Positions 44,270 to 54,400 of a stretch of 64,000 bases of DNA are shown one piece after another. The notes beneath the pieces were generated by a model that had not been told where the DNA came from, did not search any database, and saw only the letters and a list, made by a program, of their open reading frames with translations. This stretch comes from DALYLB01 sp033763135 (GTDB taxonomy: Bacteria > Acidobacteriota > Blastocatellia > RBC074). Both the position numbers and the translations under genes were made by a program. Within the stretch, counting starts at the first letter, position 1. Each line of letters begins with the position of its first letter. The stretch is taken from assembly GCA_033763135.1 (NCBI GenBank), contig JANRKY010000325.1, forward strand, positions 7,626 to 71,625. The letters run 5' to 3'.

Positions 44270-45793
44270 ATGAATGCCGTCCATCTGACGCTCGACAATC
44301 TGGACCGTTTTGGCGAATACGTCTCGATCTGGTTTGAGGATCGAAGCTACACGAATTTCGAGCGGTACGATTACGCCTGCCGGCTGGCGGCGGTGCTGCG
44401 GGAACACGGCGTGGCGGCCGGGGATCGCATCGTCGTGATGATGTTGAATTCGCCGGAGGTGACGGCGGCGTTCGCGGCCATCTGGAAGATCGGCGCGGTG
44501 ATCATCCCGGTCACGCCGATGTGGACGGCGCGCGAAGCCCGGTATGTGCTGGAAAATTCGGGCGCGCGATTCGTCATCACGTCTCCCGAACTGGCCGACC
44601 GGTTGACGGAAGCGAGCGCGGGGCTGCCGGCGTTTCGCGCCGTGCTGACGCTCGGGGCCGCGACGCCGGCGGGCGCGATCGACATTGCGCCGGCGATCGA
44701 GGCCGCGCCGCGCTTTGACGCCGTGATCGACCGTGCGCCGGACGATCTGGCGCTGCTGCTCTACACCTCGGGCACGACGGGCAATCCCAAGGGCGTCATG
44801 CTGAGCCACGACAATCTCCTGTTCATCGCGGATTCGGTCTATCAGCTCAACGCGGGGCTCGGCCAGGTGCGCGGGATGCAGGTGCTGCCGCTCAGTCACA
44901 TCTACGGCGTGCTGATGATGAACCTCGGTGCGCGCATGGGGTCATCCGGCCGCATTCTCCGCCATTTCGATGCGCGTCAGGTGCTGCAGACGATCGAGGA
45001 GCTGCGCGTGCAGCGTCTCTCGCTGGTGCCGACGATGCTGACGCTGCTGATCAATCAATACAATATCGACGACCGGCGATACGACGTCTCTTCGCTGGAA
45101 GCCGTCGGTTCGGGCGGGGCGCCGCTGGCCGAGGCGACGCGGCTGGAGTTCGAACGGCTGTTTCAGTGCACCGTCAAGCAGGGCTATGGCCTGTCGGAAT
45201 CGTCGGGGGCGCTGACCGGCTATCGTCCGGACGAGGCCTATCGGCACGGTTCGGTCGGCCGGCCGCTGCCGGGCGTGGAGATGTGCGTGATGGACGATGC
45301 GCGGAACATTCTGCCGCCCGGCCAGACTGGCGAATTGTGCTCGCGCGGCAGGCAGGTGATGCAGGGCTATTACAGCAATCCCGCCGCGACGCGCGACACG
45401 ATCATCGAGGGCTGGCTGCACACGGGCGATGTCGGCTGCCTCGACGCGGACGGATATGTGTACATCACCGATCGCAAGAAGGACCTGATCATCAAGGGCG
45501 GCGAAAACATCTCGCCGACCGAGATCGAAGAGAGCATCTACGCGCATCCCGCGATTGCCGAAGCCGCCGTCATCGGCGTGCCCGATCCGGTGTATGGAGA
45601 GAATCTCGTGGCGGCGGTCGCGCTCAAACCGGGCGCGCAGCTGACGACGGAAGAGCTGCTCGCGCATCTCGAACAGCGCCTCACCCGGTTCAAGCTGCCG
45701 GCCTCGTTCGTCTGGCTCGACGCGCTGCCGAAAGGCTCGACCGGCAAGATTTTGAAACGCGCGCTGCGGGAGCGGTTGCAGCGCGAGCAATAG
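44270..45793 (+). CDS. Acyl-CoA synthetase (AMP-forming)
   Basis: A 507-residue ANL-superfamily ligase from ATG 44270. The phosphate-binding P-loop is LLYTSGTTGNPKGVML. Adenylate-binding YGLSESSG, GWLHTGDVG and the hinge ITDRKKDLIIKGGENISPTE are all present, and the catalytic Lys is in PKGSTGKILKRAL. It activates a carboxylic acid with ATP and CoA; the chain type cannot be read from sequence alone. Between an MFS carrier and a TetR regulator, which fits a substrate-inducible catabolic unit. Confidence 0.93.
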   Translation: MNAVHLTLDNLDRFGEYVSIWFEDRSYTNFERYDYACRLAAVLREHGVAAGDRIVVMMLNSPEVTAAFAAIWKIGAVIIPVTPMWTAREARYVLENSGARFVITSPELADRLTEASAGLPAFRAVLTLGAATPAGAIDIAPAIEAAPRFDAVIDRAPDDLALLLYTSGTTGNPKGVMLSHDNLLFIADSVYQLNAGLGQVRGMQVLPLSHIYGVLMMNLGARMGSSGRILRHFDARQVLQTIEELRVQRLSLVPTMLTLLINQYNIDDRRYDVSSLEAVGSGGAPLAEATRLEFERLFQCTVKQGYGLSESSGALTGYRPDEAYRHGSVGRPLPGVEMCVMDDARNILPPGQTGELCSRGRQVMQGYYSNPAATRDTIIEGWLHTGDVGCLDADGYVYITDRKKDLIIKGGENISPTEIEESIYAHPAIAEAAVIGVPDPVYGENLVAAVALKPGAQLTTEELLAHLEQRLTRFKLPASFVWLDALPKGSTGKILKRALRERLQREQ

Positions 45794-45861
45794 CCTTCAT
45801 ACTTTCCCGGAGGGAGACGCGGCCGGCGTTCGGCGGGCCGCAGGCAGAAAAGACAAACCCG

Positions 45862-46488
45862 ATGACCAAACCGAAATTGCAGATTCAAACCGACCGTCCG
45901 CGTCTCGACAGGATCTACATCGCGGCGGCGGAGGTCATTCACGCCAAGGGCTATCACGCCACGTCGATGGATGATATCGCCAAAGCGGCGAAGATCACGA
46001 AGCCGGGATTGTATTACTACATCAGGAGCAAGGACGAGCTGCTGTTCAACATCATGATGTTCACGCTCGACGGCTATGAACGGCGGGTGGTGACGCCGGC
46101 GCGCGAGATCGCCGATCCGGAAGAGCGGCTGCGGTCGATGATCGCCAATCACGTGCTGAGCATCGTCGAGAACGGGCAGGTGCTGACCATTCTGACCGAG
46201 GAGATGGCGGGCTTGGAGGCGGAGAATCTGCGGACGATCAAGGAGCGCAAGCGCGGGTTTCTGCGCTTCATTCGGGGCACGCTGAAGGAGTTGAAAGCGC
46301 TGGGGCGATTGCGCAATGTCGATGTCACGCTCGCCGCGCTGGGGATGCAGGGAATGATCATGTGGCTGTCGTATTGGTATAAACCGAACGGTCCCGTCTC
46401 GAAGGAGGAGGCGGCCGCGCAGTATTGCGAAATCCTGATGAACGGACTGCTGCTGCCGAAGGCGGGGCCGAAGCGGAGAGGAAAATAG
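45862..46488 (+). CDS. TetR-family transcriptional regulator
   Basis: A 208-residue protein from ATG 45862. The N-terminal TetR helix-turn-helix is clear: IYIAAAEVIHAKGYHATSMDDIAKAAKITKPGLYYYIRSKDELL. The C-terminal ligand domain is of the type seen in regulators of acyl-CoA metabolism. It lies 68 bases after the acyl-CoA ligase gene and may respond to the CoA ester formed there. A TetR-like operator occurs at 35822-35841 before the sulfatase gene, but no link is shown. Confidence 0.92.
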   Translation: MTKPKLQIQTDRPRLDRIYIAAAEVIHAKGYHATSMDDIAKAAKITKPGLYYYIRSKDELLFNIMMFTLDGYERRVVTPAREIADPEERLRSMIANHVLSIVENGQVLTILTEEMAGLEAENLRTIKERKRGFLRFIRGTLKELKALGRLRNVDVTLAALGMQGMIMWLSYWYKPNGPVSKEEAAAQYCEILMNGLLLPKAGPKRRGK

Positions 46489-46491
46489 GCT

Positions 46492-47622
46492 ATGAAATTG
46501 CAACGACCGATTTCGCGGCGCGCGATGCTGCGCCAGACTACCGCCGCATTGCTGGGCGGCGTGGCCGGCGGCGGCGCGGTCATTGCGGGGCAGCCGGCGC
46601 CCTATTATCCGCGCGGCGGCGCGTGGGAAGCGCGCGCGCCGAAAGAGGCGGGGATGGATGCCGCCGCGGTCGAGGAGGCGGCGAGATACGCGGCGGAGCA
46701 CAACTCGACCGGGCTGGTCATCGTGCGCGGCGGGCGCATCGTCGCGGAGCGATACTGGCGCGAGTGGACGGCGGAAACGGCGCAGCCGATCTTTTCGTCG
46801 AGCAAGAGCGTCGCGGCGATGCTGGTCGGTATGGCGATCGAGGAGGGGCGGCTGAAGGGGATCGGACAGAGCGCGTCCGCGTTCGTCCCGGCGTGGAGGG
46901 GGACGCCGAAAGAGGCGATCACGCTGCGTCATATGCTGACCATGACGTCGGGCATTCGCGTCGGCGCGGTTCGGGCCGTACCCGAGGTCGATGCATTCGA
47001 AGAGACGGCGGGTCTGCCGCTCGACCATGCGCCGGGCTCGCATTGGGCCTACAACACGCCGGTCTATCGCATGCTGCTGCGCATCCTCGAACTCGCTTCG
47101 GGCGAGAGCGTCAATCAGTACACCAACCGCAGACTCGCTGGGCCGCTCGGGCTCCAGCAATCGAGCTGGGACTGCAGTCCGGCGCCGAACAATCGGACCA
47201 ACTGCGCGTGGTATCGCAGCAGCCTGCGCGACATGTCGAAATTCGGCCTGCTGATGCTGCGCAATGGCCGATGGGACGGCCGGCAGTTGATCAGCGCCCG
47301 ATTCGTCAAGGAGGCGACGTCCAGTTCACAGGCGCTGAATGAGGCCTACGGCTATCTCTGGTGGCTGAATGGCAAGGCCTCCTACAAACTGGCGGGCGGG
47401 CGCGCGGGGACGGGGATGATCTGGCCCGACTGTCCGCCGGATGCGTTCGGCGCGCTGGGGGCGCAGGATAAGAAGATCTATGTTGTGCCGAGTCTGGATC
47501 TGGTCGTGTCGCGGCACGGCGGCGCCGCGGGCGTCGCGCGTCAGGCCGGCGAAGAGGGCGGCGGGCGGACGTCGTTCGACAATGAGCTGCTGGGTCGCAT
47601 CTGTCGCGCGGTCAAAAGATGA
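46492..47622 (+). CDS. Exported serine hydrolase (beta-lactamase class C-like)
   Basis: A 376-residue protein starting 3 bases after the TetR stop. The N-terminus ISRRAMLRQTTAALLGG resembles a Tat signal. The catalytic SxxK is S102-S-S-K105 and the Tyr motif is WAYNTPVY (Y-x-N). It lacks a clear KTG triad. It belongs to the beta-lactamase/6-aminohexanoate hydrolase-type esterases, so amide or ester hydrolysis is expected rather than antibiotic resistance. Confidence 0.86.
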   Translation: MKLQRPISRRAMLRQTTAALLGGVAGGGAVIAGQPAPYYPRGGAWEARAPKEAGMDAAAVEEAARYAAEHNSTGLVIVRGGRIVAERYWREWTAETAQPIFSSSKSVAAMLVGMAIEEGRLKGIGQSASAFVPAWRGTPKEAITLRHMLTMTSGIRVGAVRAVPEVDAFEETAGLPLDHAPGSHWAYNTPVYRMLLRILELASGESVNQYTNRRLAGPLGLQQSSWDCSPAPNNRTNCAWYRSSLRDMSKFGLLMLRNGRWDGRQLISARFVKEATSSSQALNEAYGYLWWLNGKASYKLAGGRAGTGMIWPDCPPDAFGALGAQDKKIYVVPSLDLVVSRHGGAAGVARQAGEEGGGRTSFDNELLGRICRAVKR

Positions 47623-47665
47623 TTATTGGGGATGATTCGGGTTGCATTTCTCAAGGAGCGTTCGC

Positions 47666-50236
47666 ATGAAAAACCGTTTGTTTCCGATGTTGCTGTTGGC
47701 CGGCCTGCTGCTTGGCGCGGTCGCGTTGTATTCGGCGGCGCGCACGCCGGAACCTCTTGCCTTGCAGGATCGCATCGCCCGGCTCAAGGCGGAGATCGAC
47801 GCGGTCCCGCTGACGGCGGCGAATTATCCCGAGCGCATTCAGACGATGCGCGACTGGGGCAACGCCCTGACGGATCGCGGCCATTTTTTCACGCAGCAGG
47901 ACCTGCAACTGACCTATGTGCGGCTGCCGGACGCGAACCCTGAGGCCGAGGCCGCGATGAAGCAGTGGGTGCGGATCCTGTCGTTCATCGATGAAAAGGG
48001 CGCGCAGATGGGGACGCTGCGTCGCGTGGACGGGAACGTGCTGCAGGCCGGGCAGTATTCGACCGTGGTGATGGAGTACACGGTCGGGGCGGCGGAGATT
48101 CCGAAGGGGCAGGGGCTGCGGCTGGGCATCAACATGTTCAATCTGAATCCGCGGCCGCAGACGAACGATCCGGCCGGGCCGGGTTTTGTGACCTTCAAGG
48201 TCGAGAGCAGCACGGCGCAGACCGAGCCGGGAAGCGGGCCGATGTACGGCATCTTCGGCAGCATCTTTGCGCAGGTGCCGCTGCCGGCGCTGCGGGTGAC
48301 ATCGGGGGCGTTGAAGCAGGGCGACAAGGTGATCATCACGCTGGGCGACACGTCGCGCGGCAGCCCCGGATATCGTCCGCCGACGCGGGACGCCGAGGAG
48401 TTTCCCCTCGCGCTGGCCGTGGACTTTACGGGGGACGGCACGATGGTTCCGGCTGTCCGCATCGCGCCGCCCGTGCTGGGAGACGCCGCGATGTTCATCA
48501 ACGCCGTCGCGCCTTCCGTCGTGGCGGTGAATGAGTCCTTCAGCGTGCGCCTGCGCGTCGAAGACCAGTACTGGAATCCGGCGAAGTTCGAGGGCGGCCG
48601 TTTCAACGTCACCCTCAACGGCAAGCCGGTGGGCGAGATCGTCGTCGCGCCCAATGCCTATACCGGCCGGCTCGACGGCGTGCAGATACCGGCCGAAGGC
48701 GGCTATCGGTTCGATGTGGTCAGCGCCGACGGGCGCTTCACGGGCCGGAGCAATCCCGTGCTGGTCGAGCGGAATCCGCGGCAGCGGATCTACTGGGGCG
48801 AACTGCACGGCCATTCCGGCTGGGAAGAGGGCTTCGGCACCGTGCCGCGATATTACGAGTTCGCGCGCGACGTGGCGTTTCTGGACTTCGCTTCGCTGAC
48901 GGGCCACGATCTGTTTCTCTCGCAGCGAGGCTGGGACGAGATTCGCCGCGAAACCGAGAAGGCCAATCGCGACGGGCAGTTTATCGCGTATATGGGCTAC
49001 GAATGGACGCAGCGCTATTACAACGGCGGCCACCACAACGTCTTTTTCAAGACGGACAAGGGGCGTTATGTGACGCGCTGGGAGGCGCCGCGGCCGAACC
49101 AGCTGTATGAGAAGCTGCGCGCGATCGACGCGACCGACAACGTGCTGATCATTCCGCATGCGCACGAGCCGGGGGATTGGAATTATAATGACGCGGAGAT
49201 GGAGCGGTTGGTCGAGGTCTATTCCATGCATGGCAGTTTCGAATATTTCGGCCAGCGGTTTCTGCGCCGCGGGTATCGGACGGGCTTTGTGGCGGCGAGC
49301 GACGATCATACGGGCCATCCCGGCTATAGTCCGGCGAGCATCTCGACGCGCAATGGACTGGCGGCGGTCTATGCGGAGCGGCTGACGCGCGACGGCATCT
49401 GGAAGAGCATGAAGGATCGCGCGACCTATGCGACGACCAACGCCTTTCGTCCCGTGGTGAAGCTGACGGTGGGAGACAAGCAGCCGGGAGAAGCGGTGGC
49501 CACGGGGCAGATTCCGGTGCTCAATGCGCGGGTGCTCGGGACGGCGCCGATCGATCATATCGACGTGATTCATAACGGGCAGGTCGAGTATCGACGCGAC
49601 TATCTCGCGGCGCGCCCGAGCGATCCGATTGCGGTGCAGGTGATGTTCAGCACGCCGACCGAGACGCCGGGAGATGAGGTCACGTCGCCGCGGGGAGGCG
49701 TCGCCTGGGGCGGCTGGATCGAACTGACGGGCGGCGGGCGCATCGCCTCGATCGAGCCGCTCGGCGTGGATCATTTCACGGATCAGATCCGGCAGGTGGA
49801 CGACCGTCGCATCTGGTTTGCGGTGCGGACGCGCGGCGATTTCGACGGCGTGCTGATTCGTCTGGCGCAATCGGCCGCCGACACGCAGGTGCGGGTGATT
49901 GTGTCGAGCCTGACCGGCTCCGCGGGCGGCACGGGCGCCTCGGGCAATGTGACCTGGCCTGTCGGCGTTCCGCAGCGCACGCCGCTGCACGAGGCGAGCT
50001 TCAAGCTGAACGATGTGGCGCAGAAGCAGGCTGAATTCAAAGTGACGCCGAACGCGACCGTCTATGCGCGAAAGGCGCGCGCCAACGGCGACTGGGACGT
50101 TTCGTTCAGTTATCGTCCGACGAAGCCGCCGACGCAGGACGACTATTATTATCTGCGCGTGGTGCAGATCGACGGCGAAGCCGCCTGGGTCTCGCCGATC
50201 TGGGTCGGCGAGCAGACGGCGAAGAAGGCGCAATAG
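47666..50236 (+). CDS. DUF3604 family exported protein (PHP-like metal hydrolase)
   Basis: An 856-residue protein from ATG 47666, AAGGAG at 47653-47658. N-terminal signal (RLFPMLLLAGLLLGAVAL). Residues about 370-640 hold the DUF3604 core: IYWGELHGHSGW, SLTGHD, YMGYEWT, LIIPHAHEP and AASDDHTGHPG. These His/Asp clusters resemble PHP-type metal sites. The N-terminal 360 residues and C-terminal 200 are beta-rich. Proteins of this family are extracytoplasmic and of unknown substrate; they often occur near sulfatases and TonB receptors. Confidence 0.88.
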   Translation: MKNRLFPMLLLAGLLLGAVALYSAARTPEPLALQDRIARLKAEIDAVPLTAANYPERIQTMRDWGNALTDRGHFFTQQDLQLTYVRLPDANPEAEAAMKQWVRILSFIDEKGAQMGTLRRVDGNVLQAGQYSTVVMEYTVGAAEIPKGQGLRLGINMFNLNPRPQTNDPAGPGFVTFKVESSTAQTEPGSGPMYGIFGSIFAQVPLPALRVTSGALKQGDKVIITLGDTSRGSPGYRPPTRDAEEFPLALAVDFTGDGTMVPAVRIAPPVLGDAAMFINAVAPSVVAVNESFSVRLRVEDQYWNPAKFEGGRFNVTLNGKPVGEIVVAPNAYTGRLDGVQIPAEGGYRFDVVSADGRFTGRSNPVLVERNPRQRIYWGELHGHSGWEEGFGTVPRYYEFARDVAFLDFASLTGHDLFLSQRGWDEIRRETEKANRDGQFIAYMGYEWTQRYYNGGHHNVFFKTDKGRYVTRWEAPRPNQLYEKLRAIDATDNVLIIPHAHEPGDWNYNDAEMERLVEVYSMHGSFEYFGQRFLRRGYRTGFVAASDDHTGHPGYSPASISTRNGLAAVYAERLTRDGIWKSMKDRATYATTNAFRPVVKLTVGDKQPGEAVATGQIPVLNARVLGTAPIDHIDVIHNGQVEYRRDYLAARPSDPIAVQVMFSTPTETPGDEVTSPRGGVAWGGWIELTGGGRIASIEPLGVDHFTDQIRQVDDRRIWFAVRTRGDFDGVLIRLAQSAADTQVRVIVSSLTGSAGGTGASGNVTWPVGVPQRTPLHEASFKLNDVAQKQAEFKVTPNATVYARKARANGDWDVSFSYRPTKPPTQDDYYYLRVVQIDGEAAWVSPIWVGEQTAKKAQ

Positions 50237-50248
50237 CGAGGAGGCTTC

Positions 50249-51469
50249 ATGCTGTTTTCTCGCAAGCAGTTTCTCCGGGCGGCGGCCGGCTCCGTGGTGG
50301 GGCTTGCCGGTTCCGTTCGCGCAGCCGACGAAATGGCATCGCGCATTGCGCGAGTCATTCAGGAGTACGATCGGCAGGGCATTCACCGCACGGGGACGGC
50401 GGCCGAGCGTCGATCGGCGGAGTGGCTGGCCGTGGAGGCGCGGCGCTGCGGGGCGCGGGCGGCGCTGGAATCCTATGCGCACGAGCGCGTCGATCCGCAA
50501 CTCTGTCTGGTGGAGGCTGCGGGGCGCCGCGTCGACGGCGTGCCGATCTTCGATGCGCCCTTCACCGATCGCGCGGGCGTGCGCGGCCGACTGGGCGCGA
50601 TGGGCAGCGAGGCGGAGATCGGCTGGATCGAGCTGCCGCCGAATGCGGAGTACGGGACAACCTATGAGCCCGCGCGACGCAAGAGCCGCCACAAGGCGGT
50701 GATCGTCGTCTCGAAGGGCGCGCGACCGGGCTTGTGCCTGATCAACGCGCCCGAGTTTTCGCATCCGTACGGCGCGCCGATGCTCCAGATCGGCAGCGAG
50801 CACGGCGACTGGCTCCGGGAGGTTGCGGCGCGCAAGGAAGAGGTGCGGGTCGTCGCGGAGGCGAAGCGTACGACAACCCGGGCCTGGAACGTTACGGCGA
50901 CGATCCGGGGAACGGACGCGAGTCTGCGGCCGCTGGTCGTGATGACTCCGCGCAGCGGCTGGTGGCATTCGACCGGCGAGCGCGGCGGCGGGCTGGCCTG
51001 CTGGCTGGAGGTCATGCGGGCGCTGGCGGCGAACCGTCCGGCGCGCGACGTCCATTTTCTTTCATCGAGCGGGCACGAACTGGGTCATCTTGGATTGAAG
51101 GACTATCTCGCGCGCCGCCCGCAACAGGTCGCGAACGCGCACGTCTGGCTGCATTTCGGCGCGAACATCGGCGCGGTGGGCGCGCCCAATCGAATTCAGG
51201 CGCTCGATGACGAGCTCGAAGCGCTGGCCGTGGCCGCGCTCGCCGAGGTCGGCGTGACGGTGAATGATCGGGCGCGGCGCGGCGCGGTCCCCTTCGGCGA
51301 GGCGGGCAACATCCATCGCGGCGGCGGGCGCTATCTGTCGCTGCTTTGCCCGGCGAATCCGTTGTTTCATCACCCGGCCGACCGGTGGCCCGACGCGGTC
51401 AATGTGGAGGCCGTCGCCAAATACGCCGCGGCCTTTGCGCGGGTGGCGCTGCGGCTGGCGCAAACATAG
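50249..51469 (+). CDS. M28-like protein with altered metal site
   Basis: A 406-residue exported protein, 12 bases after the DUF3604 stop. The N-terminus has a signal peptide (FLRAAAGSVVGLAGSVRAA). The overall pattern resembles peptidase family M28 with an inserted PA-like region. However, where M28 enzymes have a H-x-D zinc motif, this protein has TPRSGWW, and the bridging Asp region reads GERGGGLA. The GEE position is SGHELGHLG, creating an H-E-L-G-H sequence (HExxH-like). A late FHHPADRW supplies His residues. It may use a different metal site or be non-peptidase. Confidence 0.75.
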   Translation: MLFSRKQFLRAAAGSVVGLAGSVRAADEMASRIARVIQEYDRQGIHRTGTAAERRSAEWLAVEARRCGARAALESYAHERVDPQLCLVEAAGRRVDGVPIFDAPFTDRAGVRGRLGAMGSEAEIGWIELPPNAEYGTTYEPARRKSRHKAVIVVSKGARPGLCLINAPEFSHPYGAPMLQIGSEHGDWLREVAARKEEVRVVAEAKRTTTRAWNVTATIRGTDASLRPLVVMTPRSGWWHSTGERGGGLACWLEVMRALAANRPARDVHFLSSSGHELGHLGLKDYLARRPQQVANAHVWLHFGANIGAVGAPNRIQALDDELEALAVAALAEVGVTVNDRARRGAVPFGEAGNIHRGGGRYLSLLCPANPLFHHPADRWPDAVNVEAVAKYAAAFARVALRLAQT

Positions 51470-51486
51470 TCCGGTTTCCCCGTCCT

Positions 51487-54400
51487 ATGATCATCGTCCA
51501 ACACCTTTCCTACGACCATCTGGAAGAGGCTGACGGCAGCCGCTGGGCCGCCTATGCGCTCTTCACCGCGGCCGTCGGCGGGCTGTTGCTGGCGCACTGG
51601 CAGGGCTATCTTCCCACCGTCTTCGGCGTCAATACGGCGCTGCTGCTCGCGCTCTTCGGCGGATACAGGATTTATTACAAGGCGATTGCGGGGCTGTTCG
51701 AGAAGCGGATCACGGCGGAGCTGGCGATCGTGATCGCGATCGGCGCGGCGCTGGCGATCGGCGAATACATCGCCGCGGCGGAAGCCGTTCTGATCATGCT
51801 GATCGGCGAGGGGCTGGAGGAGTATGCATCGCGCCGCACGCGCAAGGCGATCGAGCAATTGATCGATCTGGCGCCCGAGCGAGCGCGGATCAAGGTCGAA
51901 GGGGAAGGAGAGCGCGACGTTCCCATTGCCGAGGTGCGGCCGGGGGATGTCGTCATCGTGCGGCCGGGAGAGCGCATTCCGGTGGACGGGACGATTCGCT
52001 TCGGCTGTTCGTCGATCAACGAGGCGCCGATCACCGGGGAATCGCTGCCGGTCGAAAAGGGGTTCGGCGAGACGGTCTATGCGGGCAGCGTCAATACGGT
52101 CGGCGCGCTCGAGATCGCCGCGACGGGCGTGGGCGAAGAGACGACGCTCGCGCGCATCGTCGCGCTGATCGAAAACGCCGAACGGCAAAAGGCGCCGGCG
52201 GTGCGGCTCGCGGATCGATATGCGACCTGGTTTCTGCCGCTGCTGGCCGTCACGGCGGCGGCGACGTTCTATTTCACGGGCGACTGGTTGCGCACCGTGG
52301 CCGTGCTGCTGGTGGCCTGTCCCTGCGCGCTGATTCTGGCGACGCCGGCGGCGGTGGTGGCGGGCATCGGGCGGCTGGCGCGCGCGGGCGTGCTGGTCAA
52401 GAGCGGCGCGCACCTCGAAGCGATGGCCGGGGTGACGTGTTTCGTCTTCGATAAGACCGGCACGCTGACGGCGGGGCGGCCGGTCATCGATCGCATCGCC
52501 TGCTTCAATGGGCGCGACGAGAACGATCTGCTGAAACTGGCGGCGCTGGCCGAGCAGCGCTCCGAACACGCGATCGCGCGGCGGATCGTCGAGGAGACGC
52601 GGGCCCGCGGGTTGTATGTGGCCGAAGCCGAAGAGGTCCGAATCGAGCCCGGCCTCGGCGTCGAGGCGCGCGCCAACGGGACGCGCGTGGTCGTCGGGAA
52701 TCGGCGGATGCTGGCATCGCGCCGGATTGCATTGACCGAGGCGGCCGAGTCCGCGTTGATCGCGCTCGAACAGGCCGGCGGCACGCCGATCATCGTCGTC
52801 GAAAACGAAGAGGCCCAGGGCGCGATCAGCGTGTGCGACGAATTGCGCGCCGAGGCCGGCGCCGTCATTCGCGCCCTGCGCGAGGCGGGCATTGCCCGCA
52901 TCGTGCTGCTGACCGGCGATCGCGAGCGGGTCGCCCAGACCATCGGACGCGATGCGGGCGTGGACGAGATCCACGCGGAACTGCTGCCCGCCCGGAAGGT
53001 GGAATTGATCGAGCGTCTGAAGCGCGACGGGCTGCGCGTGGCGATGGTCGGCGACGGGATCAACGACGCGCCCGCGCTTGCGGCCGCGGACGTCGGCATC
53101 GCGATGGGCGGCGGCGGCACGGACATCGCGATCGAAGAGGCGGGCATTGTCCTGATGAATGATCGCCTCGAACGGCTGCCGCTCCTGCTGGACGTCGGCC
53201 GCGCCACGCTGGCGGTCATCCGGCAGAACGTCTGGGGCTTCGCGCTGGCGTTCAATCTGGCCTCCGTCGCGGCGGCTTCGCTGGGCTGGCTCGGGCCCGC
53301 GGGCGCGGCGGCGACGCATCAGGTCTCCGCGCTGCTGGTCGTGCTCAATGCGCTACGGCTCCTGGCTTACGGGCAGGTGCGCGAACACGCCCTGACGAAG
53401 CGAAGCGTCGCCTTCACGCGCGATGCGGGCCACTGGCTGGCCCATCTCGCTCCCCGGCGCGGGCTGGATCGTCTCTTCGCCATCGTTGCCCGCCTGTTTC
53501 AACAACGCAAGCCGGTTGTCCTGCGAGCCGTCGCCGCGCTCTTTCTCCTCGTGTACGGGCTTTCCGGCCTCACCCTCGTCGGGCCGGACGAGGTGATGGT
53601 CGTTCAGCGATTCGGGCGCAGAGCGGGCGCGGCCGGGCCGGGACTGCATCTGCGCTGGCCCTGGCCCGTCGAGCAGACCACGAAACTCAAACCGCGCCGC
53701 GTGCAGGTGGCGGAACTGGGATTCCGCACCCTGACCGCCGGCTCGGAGGACGCGTCCGCTGAGCCGCCGGCTTATGAATGGAATCTGCAGCACCGCAGCG
53801 GACGCTATGAGAAGCGCCCCGACGAGGCGTTGATGCTGACGGGGGACGAAAATCTGATCGAGGTCAACGCCGTGGCGCAATACGCGATCGGCGCGCCCGA
53901 GGATTATCTGTTTGCCGCGACGGCTCCCGCCAATCTCGTCGCTGTCGCGGCGGAATCGGCGCTGCGGTCGCTGATCGGCAAGAATACGCTCGATGCGGCG
54001 CTGACGACGGGCCGCCGCGAGATCGAACGCCAGGCGCGCGATCTCGCGCAGCGCAAACTGGACGAATATCACAGCGGCGCGCGCATTCTCGGCGTCCAGT
54101 TGCTGGACGTTCACCCCTCGCTGGAAGTCGTCGACGCTTTTCGCAATGTCGCCGGCGCCTCGGAGGAGAAGAACACGCTCATCAATCAGGCCGAGGCATA
54201 TCGCAATGAACAACTCGAACTCGCGCGCGGCCAGGCGCTGGCGCGTCTGGCCGCAGCCGCTGGGTACACGACCGAGCGAGGCAATCGCGCCCAAGGCGAC
54301 GCCGAGCGGTTCATTCAGGCCGAGGGCGCGTTCCGGCAGGCCCCCGGCGTCACCGAGACCCGGCTCTATCTGGAATCCATCGAACAGGTGCTGGCAGGCA

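Noticed and set aside
47651..51055. 1134-residue open frame on the minus strand
   Set aside because: Antisense shadow of the DUF3604 and M28-like genes; composition is Arg/His-rich with no recognisable domain.
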